Assembly (NCBI GenBank): GCA_946886065.1
Contig: CAMPHU010000290.1
Span: 1 to 5,506, forward strand
DNA from: an uncultured Massilia sp.
GTDB lineage: Bacteria > Pseudomonadota > Gammaproteobacteria > Burkholderiales > Burkholderiaceae
Reading direction: 5' to 3'
DNA length: 5,506 nt
Shown here: positions 1-4,985 of the stretch, piece after piece
Position numbering within the stretch: the first letter of the stretch is position 1
Layout: every line of letters starts with the position of its first letter
Made by a program: the position numbers and the translations under genes
Notes under the pieces: model-generated
Databases searched by the model: none
The model's input: the letters and a program-made list of their open reading frames with translations, nothing else
Told to the model about the DNA's origin: nothing

Positions 1-65
1 ACCAGGTGCGCCGTCACGGTGTGCATGCCCTCTTCCACCGGTTTGGTCGTGCTGCCAGCAGTCAT
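1..65 (-). CDS. VOC/PhnB-like protein, N-terminal fragment
   Basis: Only the first 21 codons plus two bases lie in the window; the gene continues past the left edge. The start is an ATG at 65-63 with a strong Shine-Dalgarno AGGAGG (complement of 73-78) seven bases upstream, so translation initiation here is well supported. The visible peptide starts MTAGSTTKP and continues with EEGMHTVTAHL. The pattern 'P-x-x-x-G-M-H-T-V-T-x-H-L-V' is what I know from the N-terminus of PhnB-type VOC (glyoxalase/bleomycin-resistance fold) proteins, where the HTVTPHLV strand opens the first beta-alpha-beta-beta-beta module. No catalytic or metal-binding residue can be judged from so short a piece. It lies 128 bp downstream of the ilvG-like gene on the same strand; that gap is long enough for its own promoter, so co-transcription is uncertain. 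Confidence 0.6.
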   Translation of the reverse strand, partial: MTAGSTTKPVEEGMHTVTAHL

Positions 66-193
66 ATGTAAGCCTCCTTCAAGGTTTCCTTCGGGTTGAA
101 TGGACGACAACTCAGCATAAGAACATTACGCCGGACGGATAGTTCGCGCAATCGCCTCTGGGTTTGAACTGGCGCATCCCTTTTAGGAAAATA
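66..193 (-). other. Intergenic gap, ilvG-like to VOC-like gene
   Basis: This 128-bp stretch separates two minus-strand genes. It holds the AGGAGG ribosome-binding site (complement of 73-78) of the VOC-like gene. I could not find a convincing stem-loop followed by a T-run after the ilvG-like stop codon, nor a good sigma-70 promoter. The best promoter candidates matched only about half of each hexamer. Whether the VOC-like gene is transcribed by read-through is open. Confidence 0.4.
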
Positions 194-1978
194 CTATGAG
201 GCTTCCGTATGCCAACGATCCTTGCCCAGCATGACCTGGTGGTGGCCGCTGCCGGCTGGGATCATCGGGAAGCAGTTCTCGGCCTGCTCGACGGCGACGT
301 CGAGGAAGTAGGGGCCGCTGGAATCCAGGCACTCGCCGAGCACCGCATCCAGTTCGCCCACGCGCTCGACGCGGCGCGCCTGCCAGCCGAAGGCGCGCGC
401 GAGCGCGACGAAGTCGGGCAAGGCTTCCGAATAGCTGTGGCTGTAGCGCGCCCCGTGGTGCAGCTCCTGCCATTGGCGCACCATCCCCATGCAGCCGTTG
501 TTCGACAGGATGACCTTCACCGGGCAGCGGTGCTGGACCGCCGTGGACAGCTCCTGGATGTTCATCATGATCGAGGCGTCGCCGCTGATGCAGGCCACCA
601 GCGCATCGGGGTGCGCGATCTGCGCACCGATGGCGGCCGGCAGGCCGTAGCCCATCGTCCCCGCCCCGCCCGAGGTCAGCCAGCGGCGCGGCGCCTCGAA
701 GGCGAGGTGCTGGGCCGCCCACATCTGGTGCTGGCCGACGTCGGTCGACACGATCGCATTGCGCGCGGCCAGCGGCCCGGCCAGGGCCCGCATCAGCCGC
801 TGCGGCGCGATCGCCCCGCCCCGCTCTTCGAATCCGAGGCAGTGCGCGCGGCGCCATTGCGCGATGCGGCGCCACCATGGCAGGGTGAGTCCCGGATCCG
901 GCGCCAGGCGCTCCAGCCGGCGCGCCAGTTCGTCCAGCACATCCCCGCAATCGCCCACCAGCCGGAGCGCCGCCGGCACCACCTTGCCAATGGAGGCGGG
1001 ATCGATGTCGACGTGGATCACGCGCGCCCGCGGGCAGAAGTGTTCGAGCTTGCCGGTGACGCGGTCGTCGAAGCGCGCGCCGGCGCAGATCACCAGGTCG
1101 GCTTCGTGCATGGCCAGGTTGGCCTCGAGGGTGCCGTGCATGCCCAGCATGCCCAGCCACTGCGGGCTGGAGGCGGGAAAGGCGCCCAGGCCCATCAGGG
1201 TCAGGGTGCAGGGCGCGTTCTTCAGGCGCACCAGCCTCGAGAAGGCGGCGCAGGCCCGCTCGCCCGAGTTGATCAGGCCTCCGCCGCCGTAAAAGACGGG
1301 ACGGCGTGCGGCGCCGATCATGGCAGCGGCCTGGTCCAGCGCCGCGTCGGACGGCGGCAGGCGCGCCGGCGCGGCCGGCTCGGCGCCCAGCGCGGCGGGA
1401 ACGGGCGCCTGCGCCTGGATATCCTTGGGCAGGTCGACCAGCACCGGCCCGGGACGGCCGCCGGTGGCTTCGCGGATCGCACGCAGCACGGTGGGCGCGA
1501 TGTCGGCCACGCTGCGCACCTGCGCATTCCATTTGGTGACGGCGCGCGAGATGCCCAGCGCATCGCATTCCTGGAAAGCGTCGGTGCCGATCGAGGCGGT
1601 CTGCACCTGGCCGCTGATGCACAGGATCGGGATCGAATCGCTCAGGGCATCGAGCAGGCCGGAGGTGGTGTTGGCCATGCCCGGGCCCGAGGTCACGAAG
1701 ACCACGCCCAGCCGCCCTGTGCTGCGCGCATAGCCTTCCGCGGCGTGGACCGCGGCCTGCTCGTGGCGCACCAGCACATGGCGCAGGCGGCGGTCCTGCT
1801 GGAGGGCGTCGTAGAGGGGCAGCACAGCGCCGCCCGGATAGCCGAAGACGGTATCGACGCCGGCGCGGACCAGCAGGTCGAGCAGGAGGCCGGCGCCGGT
1901 CATGACCGGAGAAGACGGGATGGCCGCTTGGGCCGCAGGTGGGGGCGAATAAGTATCCATGGCCAAAATGGTATTCAC
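194..1978 (-). CDS. ilvG: Acetolactate synthase, large (catalytic) subunit, IlvG-like
   Basis: A ThDP-, FAD- and Mg-dependent enzyme that condenses two pyruvates to 2-acetolactate, or pyruvate plus 2-oxobutyrate to 2-aceto-2-hydroxybutyrate: the first common step of valine, leucine and isoleucine synthesis, in the cytoplasm. The 594 residues have the full three-domain layout. The ThDP pyrimidine domain carries [14 protein letters not shown] (46-59) and the catalytic glutamate in RHEQAA (E73). The middle domain carries LGMLGMHGT (275-283) and [11 protein letters not shown] (300-310). The pyrophosphate domain has GDAS (466-469) followed by NN at 493-494, then MVRQWQ, whose Trp503 matches the Trp linked to 2-oxobutyrate preference. 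[12 protein letters not shown] and the C-terminal EN-FP-IP-G pattern favour IlvG (AHAS II). GTG 1978 directly follows an in-frame TGA; ATG 1960 is the alternative start. Neither has a good Shine-Dalgarno. No small-subunit (ilvN/ilvM) gene is adjacent. TKWN replaces the usual TKH near residue 148. Confidence 0.93.
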   Translation of the reverse strand: MNTILAMDTYSPPPAAQAAIPSSPVMTGAGLLLDLLVRAGVDTVFGYPGGAVLPLYDALQQDRRLRHVLVRHEQAAVHAAEGYARSTGRLGVVFVTSGPGMANTTSGLLDALSDSIPILCISGQVQTASIGTDAFQECDALGISRAVTKWNAQVRSVADIAPTVLRAIREATGGRPGPVLVDLPKDIQAQAPVPAALGAEPAAPARLPPSDAALDQAAAMIGAARRPVFYGGGGLINSGERACAAFSRLVRLKNAPCTLTLMGLGAFPASSPQWLGMLGMHGTLEANLAMHEADLVICAGARFDDRVTGKLEHFCPRARVIHVDIDPASIGKVVPAALRLVGDCGDVLDELARRLERLAPDPGLTLPWWRRIAQWRRAHCLGFEERGGAIAPQRLMRALAGPLAARNAIVSTDVGQHQMWAAQHLAFEAPRRWLTSGGAGTMGYGLPAAIGAQIAHPDALVACISGDASIMMNIQELSTAVQHRCPVKVILSNNGCMGMVRQWQELHHGARYSHSYSEALPDFVALARAFGWQARRVERVGELDAVLGECLDSSGPYFLDVAVEQAENCFPMIPAGSGHHQVMLGKDRWHTEAS

Positions 1979-2003
1979 TTTGGCGCTGAAAGTGCTTCAT
2001 AAT
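1974..2003 (+). promoter_or_regulatory. Probable sigma-70 promoter of the Lrp-family gene
   Basis: A TTCACT hexamer (1974-1979, four of six consensus bases) is followed after 18 bp by CATAAT (1998-2003, five of six). Transcription would start near 2010, giving a leader of about 30 bases before the GTG at 2041. The -35 lies over the start codon region of the divergent ilvG-like gene, so the two transcription units share control DNA. Confidence 0.4.
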
Positions 2004-2025
2004 CCTGCATTATTTAACGCTTAAA
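1987..2025. promoter_or_regulatory. Cluster of AT-rich dyads, candidate Lrp-family operator
   Basis: The short divergent gap holds three perfect inverted repeats: TGAA-N5-TTCA (1987-1999), ATAAT-N5-ATTAT (1999-2013) and TTTAA-CGC-TTAAA (2013-2025). Their centres fall at 1993, 2006 and 2019, exactly 13 bp apart. Lrp/AsnC proteins bind short AT-rich dyads in arrays between themselves and a divergent target, so the position fits autoregulation plus control of the ilvG-like gene. The arms of the middle dyad coincide with the candidate -10 boxes on the two strands (CATAAT on plus; AATAAT on minus at 2014-2009), so that symmetry may partly reflect facing promoters. No good -35 was seen for the ilvG-like gene. 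Confidence 0.4.
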
Positions 2026-2040
2026 CCTGAAAGGTATTCC

Positions 2041-2526
2041 GTGGATCAGGAAAAGGATAGAAAGATTTTCGACGCAGCCGATCGCGCGATCCTGGCCATC
2101 CTGCTGAAGGACTCGCGCACGCCCCTGCAGGAGATCAGCGCGGCGGTCGGTCTCTCCACGACCTCGTGCTGGAACCGGATCAGGCGCATGACCGATACCG
2201 GCCTGCTGCAGGCGTATACGGTCAAGGTCGACCTGGCCCAGCTGGGCTATAACGACACCGTGATCGTCCACGTCACGCTGGACAGCCACAGCGAGGAGAC
2301 CCTGTATGAATTCGGGCGCGCGCTGGAGTCGATCCCGGAAGTGCTGGAAGCCAGCCTGATTTCGGGCGACTACGATTACTTCGTCCGCATCGCGGTGAAG
2401 GACACGCGCGACTACGAGCGCCTGCTGCGCGAGCGGCTGTACAAGATTCCGGGCATCCGCCACAGCAAGTCGAGCTTCGTGCTGCGCACCCTCAAGCGCA
2501 CCGATACGCCGCTGCCGCTTGGTTGA
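2041..2526 (+). CDS. Lrp/AsnC-family transcriptional regulator
   Basis: A 161-residue DNA-binding regulator, the normal length for the Lrp/AsnC family. An N-terminal winged helix-turn-helix (about residues 11-60) includes DRAILAILLKDSRTPLQEIS and the recognition segment GLSTTSCWNRIRRM followed by TGLLQAY. The C-terminal RAM ligand-binding domain (about 70-150) contains the family signature SGDYDYFVRI (108-117) and the closing PGIRHSKSSFVLRTLK. Such proteins form dimers to octamers and sense amino acids, often leucine or another substrate of the pathway they control. The GTG start at 2041 has GAAAGG (2029-2034) six bases upstream, which supports it. It is divergent from the ilvG-like gene across a 62-bp gap with AT-rich dyads, so I infer it controls branched-chain amino acid synthesis and itself. 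Effector and sign of regulation cannot be read from sequence. Confidence 0.92.
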   Translation: MDQEKDRKIFDAADRAILAILLKDSRTPLQEISAAVGLSTTSCWNRIRRMTDTGLLQAYTVKVDLAQLGYNDTVIVHVTLDSHSEETLYEFGRALESIPEVLEASLISGDYDYFVRIAVKDTRDYERLLRERLYKIPGIRHSKSSFVLRTLKRTDTPLPLG

Positions 2527-2583
2527 ATGGCAAGGCCCGTCGTACACTGGGCCAGTTCAACGGCCCCGGCTTCAGGAGAGAAG

Positions 2584-2958
2584 ATGTTCGACCATGTCAA
2601 AATCGGCGTCAGCGACTTTGCAGCAAGCAAAGCGTTCTTCATCAAGGCGCTTGCGCCGCTGGGCGTCACGGCAGTGGCGGAGGGAGAGCCGGATTACGGC
2701 ATCGAACTGTGCGCCCAGGGACCGGCCTCGTTCATCCTGTTCCAGACCGACGAGAAGCCGGCCCGCCTCCACCTGGCCTTCACGGCCGGGACCCGAGAGC
2801 AAGTCGACGCCTTCCATCGCGCCGCGCTGGAGGCGGGCGGCAAGGACAACGGCGCACCCGGCTTGCGCCCGCAGTACAGCGGCGCCTATTACGCGGCCTT
2901 CGTCATCGGACCGGATGGGCACAATATCGAGGCCGTATGCCACGAGTCGGGCGCCTGA
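2584..2958 (+). CDS. VOC-family (glyoxalase-fold) protein
   Basis: A 124-residue single-domain protein of the vicinal oxygen chelate superfamily (glyoxalase I, bleomycin-resistance and dioxygenase relatives). Two beta-alpha-beta-beta-beta modules are visible: MFDHVKIGVSDFAASKAFF opens the first, RLHLAFTAGTREQVDAFH the second. Likely metal ligands are His4, His63 and Glu116 (in GPDGHNIEAVCH), the usual H/H/E spacing, so it may bind a divalent metal; family members range from lyases to antibiotic-binding proteins and the substrate cannot be assigned. I chose ATG 2584 because AGGAG (2574-2578) sits five bases upstream and the VOC fold begins right there; ATG 2527, touching the previous stop, would add 19 residues unlike the family. 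It is 57 bp after the Lrp-family gene and 41 bp before the DinB gene, so the three could form one transcript. Confidence 0.88.
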   Translation: MFDHVKIGVSDFAASKAFFIKALAPLGVTAVAEGEPDYGIELCAQGPASFILFQTDEKPARLHLAFTAGTREQVDAFHRAALEAGGKDNGAPGLRPQYSGAYYAAFVIGPDGHNIEAVCHESGA

Positions 2959-2999
2959 GCGCCGAAGAAGATGGCGGCCGACATCAAGAGGACCGACGC

Positions 3000-3542
3000 A
3001 TGCCCAGCTGTGTAGATATCGTCCTGCTCGCACGCTACAACGCGACCATGAACCGCAGGCTGTACCACGCTGCCGCGCAGCTCTCCCCGGAGGAACTGCG
3101 CGCCGACCGCCAGGCGTTTTTCGGTTCGCTACTGGCGACCATGAACCACCTGATCGTGGGAGATACGATCTGGCTGAGCCGCTTTGCCCTGCATCCGTCC
3201 CGGTTTCGTGCGCTGGAGACGCTGCGCGGCGCGCCTGTCCCGAGCAGCCTGACGCAATCCTTCGGCGACGGCCTGCCGCAATTGCACGGGCATCGCACCC
3301 GCCTGGACATGATCATCACCGCCCTGGCGGAAGAGCTGCGCCCGCCGGACCTGGACCAGGTCTTGACCTACCAGAATTCGCGCGGACTATGCTTCCACAA
3401 GCACTTCGGCAGCCTGCTGCTGCATCTCTTTAATCATCAGACCCACCATCGCGGCCAGGCCAGCACGCTGCTGACCCAGGCGGGCGTCGACATCGGCGTG
3501 ACCGACCTCCTGGAGCTGATCCCTGACGTCGACACAGCCTGA
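3000..3542 (+). CDS. DinB-family putative metalloenzyme
   Basis: A 180-residue protein of the DinB/DUF664-like four-helix-bundle superfamily, named for the DNA-damage-induced dinB of Bacillus subtilis (unrelated to E. coli DNA polymerase IV). Members bind a metal through three histidines; some are thiol-dependent transferases, most are uncharacterised. The opening LLARYNATMNRRLYHAAAQL is typical of helix 1. His50 in TMNHLIVGD and the motif HLFNHQTHHRGQ (142-153), with His146 and His150, supply a complete candidate triad. WLSRF follows the first histidine, as is common in the family. ATG 3000 is chosen because AAGAGGA (2986-2992) lies seven bases upstream and the fold starts there; the same frame stays open upstream through the VOC gene, but that part has no homology-like features. 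It follows the VOC gene by 41 bp and converges on the aminopeptidase gene. Substrate unknown. Confidence 0.88.
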   Translation: MPSCVDIVLLARYNATMNRRLYHAAAQLSPEELRADRQAFFGSLLATMNHLIVGDTIWLSRFALHPSRFRALETLRGAPVPSSLTQSFGDGLPQLHGHRTRLDMIITALAEELRPPDLDQVLTYQNSRGLCFHKHFGSLLLHLFNHQTHHRGQASTLLTQAGVDIGVTDLLELIPDVDTA

Positions 3543-3572
3543 GCCGATCCCTGGCCGGCCGCCTGTCCCCGT
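3543..3572. other. Convergent 30-bp gap, possible weak hairpin
   Basis: The DinB and aminopeptidase genes end facing each other, 30 bp apart. A perfect 5-bp stem, GCCTG (3561-3565) with CAGGC (3574-3578) and an 8-base loop, spans the gap into the aminopeptidase stop codon. There is no T-run on either side and the stem is short, so I do not call it an intrinsic terminator. Transcripts from the two strands may overlap at their 3' ends. Confidence 0.3.
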
Positions 3573-4361
3573 TCAGGCTGCACACGGCCGTTTGCCGACC
3601 ATGTCCAGTTCGTCCGGCCGCAGGGTCAGCACCGACACGCCGCCGGCCGTCACGGCAACGGTGTGCTCGAACTGCGCCGACAGCGAGCCGTCGCGCGTCA
3701 CCACGGTCCAGCCGTCGGCCTCGGTCCGTACCCCCGGCCCGCCGCGGTTGAGCATCGGCTCGATCGTGAACACCATTCCCTCACGCAGCATCAGGCCCGT
3801 GCCCGGCCGGCCGACGTGGAGCACCTGCGGCTCCTCGTGCATCTCGCGGCCGATGCCGTGGCCGCAGTAATCGCGCACCACGGAATAGCCATGGCGCCTG
3901 GCATGGCGCTCGATGGCCCAGCCGATGTCGCCCAGGCGCGCGCCCGGGCGCACCGCCCGGATCCCCTTCCACATGGCTTCGTAGGTCGCCTGCACCAGCT
4001 TCTTCGCCGCCGGATCGACGTCGCCGATGAGATAAGTCTTGCTCGAGTCGGCGATGTAGCCGTTCTTCTCCAGGGTGATGTCGAGGTTGACGATGTCGCC
4101 GCCGCGCAGCACTTCCGATGCCGACGGCACGCCATGGCAGACCACCTGGTTCACCGACGCATTCAGCGAGAACGCGAAACCGTACTGTCCTTTGCTCGCC
4201 GGCCTCGCCTCGAGTTCGTCGACGATGTAGCGCTCGACCATGGCGTCGACCGCGAGCGTCGACATGCCGGCGAGCGGCGTGCGGTCCAGCAGTCCGAACA
4301 CGGAAGCCAGCAGCCGGCCGGCTTCGGCCATCAGGGCCAGCTCGTGCGGCTGCTTGGTCAT
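3573..4361 (-). CDS. map: Type I methionine aminopeptidase (paralogue-like)
   Basis: Removes the initiator methionine from new proteins; a cytoplasmic pita-bread-fold dimetal hydrolase. The 262 residues match the 264 of E. coli MetAP. All metal and catalytic residues are present at a constant offset of three: His76 (CHGVP), Asp94 (NLDITL), Asp105 (ADSSKT), His168 (CGHGIGR), His175 (MHEEPQVLH), Glu201 (TIEPM) and Glu232 (AQFEHT). It should therefore be active. It differs from the housekeeping enzyme in the pocket region, where E. coli YHGYP corresponds to QYGFA (59-63), and at HGDTSK, here IADSSK. There is no N-terminal zinc-finger extension. ATG 4361 overlaps the stop of the upstream ParD-like gene as ATGA, implying coupled translation; a longer in-frame start at 4457 would run into that gene and adds unrelated residues. 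I infer a second, specialised MetAP rather than the only cellular copy. Confidence 0.93.
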   Translation of the reverse strand: MTKQPHELALMAEAGRLLASVFGLLDRTPLAGMSTLAVDAMVERYIVDELEARPASKGQYGFAFSLNASVNQVVCHGVPSASEVLRGGDIVNLDITLEKNGYIADSSKTYLIGDVDPAAKKLVQATYEAMWKGIRAVRPGARLGDIGWAIERHARRHGYSVVRDYCGHGIGREMHEEPQVLHVGRPGTGLMLREGMVFTIEPMLNRGGPGVRTEADGWTVVTRDGSLSAQFEHTVAVTAGGVSVLTLRPDELDMVGKRPCAA

Positions 4362-4570
4362 GCTTCGCTCACCGCGAGGGGCGGCACCGATACCCCCGCC
4401 GACTGCAGCTCGCGCTGGATGATCTCGTTGAAGCTCGAGGTCGGGTTGGTCTCGCACAGCATGCCGATGCGGATCCAGAAGGCCGCCTGCGCATTGATCG
4501 AGCGGCAGGATACCTTGGTCGCCTTGCGCACCTGATCGTGCAGTTCATCTTCGATATTAACAATGCCCAT
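4358..4570 (-). CDS. ParD-like antitoxin-family protein (ribbon-helix-helix type)
   Basis: A 70-residue protein resembling the ParD-like family (related to antitoxins of type II toxin-antitoxin systems). MGIVNIEDELHDQVRKAT (1-18) fits the beta strand and first helix of a ribbon-helix-helix DNA-binding domain. SCRSINAQAAFWIRIGMLCE (21-40) fits the second helix and the characteristic S-x-x-x-Q-x-x-x-W-x-R-I-G pattern of the family. NPTSSFNEIIQRELQ continues a helix, and the tail is Pro/Val-rich. ATG 4570 has GGAA (complement of 4577-4580) six bases upstream. The last codons overlap the aminopeptidase start by ATGA, so the two proteins are probably made together. A near-consensus promoter lies just upstream with repeated CCATAT motifs, as expected for an autorepressor. 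No classical ParE/RelE toxin is present; the partner is the aminopeptidase. Whether it acts as an antitoxin or only as a local repressor is not shown. Confidence 0.8.
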   Translation of the reverse strand: MGIVNIEDELHDQVRKATKVSCRSINAQAAFWIRIGMLCETNPTSSFNEIIQRELQSAGVSVPPLAVSEA

Positions 4571-4574
4571 CTAC

Positions 4575-4614
4575 ATTCCATATAGAGACCATATACGATC
4601 AGTATATTCCATAT
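4575..4614. promoter_or_regulatory. CCATAT repeat cluster, candidate autorepressor operator
   Basis: CCATAT occurs three times in 37 bp on the plus strand, at 4578-4583, 4589-4594 and 4609-4614, with spacings of 11 and 20 bp, close to one and two helical turns. Two copies belong to a perfect 9-bp direct repeat ATTCCATAT (4575-4583 and 4606-4614). One copy lies in the spacer of the ParD-like gene's promoter, touching its -10 box. The other two lie around and after the expected transcription start. Ribbon-helix-helix repressors bind short repeats arranged on one DNA face, so this is the likely operator of the ParD-like protein. That assignment is inferred. Confidence 0.55.
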
Positions 4615-4629
4615 CGGCCGGCATGCCAA
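4601..4629 (-). promoter_or_regulatory. Sigma-70 promoter of the parD-like/map operon
   Basis: Reading the minus strand, TTGGCA (4629-4624, five of six consensus bases) is followed by exactly 17 bp and TATACT (4606-4601, five of six). Transcription should start near 4594, about 24 bases before the ParD-like start codon. This is the best-matching promoter in the window and is overlaid by the CCATAT repeats, so strong but repressible expression is expected. Confidence 0.7.
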
Positions 4630-4637
4630 GCAACGCC

Positions 4638-4666
4638 TTGACATCCGGCCGTCACCGATGCAGTAT
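4638..4666 (+). promoter_or_regulatory. Probable sigma-70 promoter of the sdpR-sdpI operon
   Basis: A perfect TTGACA -35 (4638-4643) is followed after 17 bp by CAGTAT (4661-4666), a weak -10 with three of six bases; the start would be near 4673, inside the dyad operator described separately. Its -35 lies only 8 bp from the -35 of the divergent parD-like/map promoter, so the two promoters are back to back. Confidence 0.5.
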
Positions 4667-4692
4667 TTAGACGATCATCTAATTAGAGATCT
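4667..4692. promoter_or_regulatory. Overlapping TTAGA/TCTAA dyads, candidate SdpR operator
   Basis: TTAGA-CGATCA-TCTAA (4667-4682, 5-bp arms with a GATC core) shares its right arm with the perfect 10-bp palindrome TCTAATTAGA (4678-4687), which runs on into AGATCT (4687-4692). Half-sites thus alternate across 26 bp between the -10 box and the start codon of the sdpR gene. ArsR-family repressors commonly bind AT-rich dyads of the form TTTAG-N-CTAAA over their own promoters, so autorepression is likely. Confidence 0.5.
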
Positions 4693-4697
4693 ATCGA

Positions 4698-4985
4698 ATG
4701 AATGTGGCGCTCAACGAGGTTTTCAAAGCCGTCGCCGACCCGACCCGGCGCGAGATCCTGCGCCTGCTGCGTCACGAGGAGATGAGTGCAGGCGACCTGG
4801 CGGCGCGTTTCGACATGACCAAGCCGACCATGTCGCACCATTTCGCCGTACTGAAAGCGGCCGGCCTGCTCACCAGCCGGCGTGAAGGCCAGACCATCTG
4901 GTACGCGCTGAACACGACCGTGCTGGAAGATGTGCTGGCCTGGACCCTGGACTTGGCGCAGAGCGCCAAAGGAGACCCGAAATGA
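4698..4985 (+). CDS. sdpR: SdpR-type ArsR-family autorepressor
   Basis: A 95-residue winged helix-turn-helix regulator. NEVFKAVADPTRREILRLL (6-24) is the standard opening of the SdpR branch of the ArsR family. The helix-turn-helix covers about 29-58, MSAGDLAARFDMTKPTMSHH followed by FAVLKAAGLL, and the wing RREGQTIWYALN (61-72) follows. The ELCVCDL metal site of classic ArsR/SmtB sensors is absent, so it is probably not a metal sensor. In Bacillus subtilis SdpR represses its own operon and is sequestered at the membrane by SdpI when the SdpC toxin is present; the same circuit is plausible here but not shown. The ATG at 4698 has only a weak AGAG ribosome-binding site; GTG 4704 is a possible alternative. 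Its stop overlaps the SdpI start by ATGA, and dyad operators lie upstream. Confidence 0.88.
   Translation: MNVALNEVFKAVADPTRREILRLLRHEEMSAGDLAARFDMTKPTMSHHFAVLKAAGLLTSRREGQTIWYALNTTVLEDVLAWTLDLAQSAKGDPK

Noticed and set aside
183..2002. Two other ORFs of about 600 codons through the ilvG-like gene (plus 209-2002, minus 183-2000)
   Set aside because: Both overlap a clearly recognised enzyme gene. Their translations are rich in Arg, Ala, Gly, Pro and His with no domain pattern, as expected when GC-rich codons keep other frames free of stops.
2527..2583. Upstream ATG for the VOC protein, touching the regulator stop (TGAATG)
   Set aside because: It would add 19 residues unlike the family, whereas ATG 2584 has AGGAG at ideal spacing and begins exactly at the first strand of the fold.
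2523..3542. 339-codon ORF suggesting a fusion protein ending in the DinB domain
   Set aside because: Its first half reads across the VOC gene in another frame and looks like low-complexity shadow sequence. A good ribosome-binding site and the true family start are at 3000.
3561..3578. Hairpin between the converging genes as an intrinsic terminator
   Set aside because: The 5-bp stem with an 8-base loop and no T-run is too weak to call a terminator.
4362..4457. N-terminal extension of the aminopeptidase
   Set aside because: It overlaps the ParD-like gene, gives Arg/Gly-rich residues with no family match, and the ATGA-coupled start gives a normal-length enzyme.
3663..4585. Long plus-strand ORFs antisense to the aminopeptidase and ParD-like genes
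   Set aside because: They mirror two well-supported genes, show no recognisable domains, and are explained by GC-rich composition.
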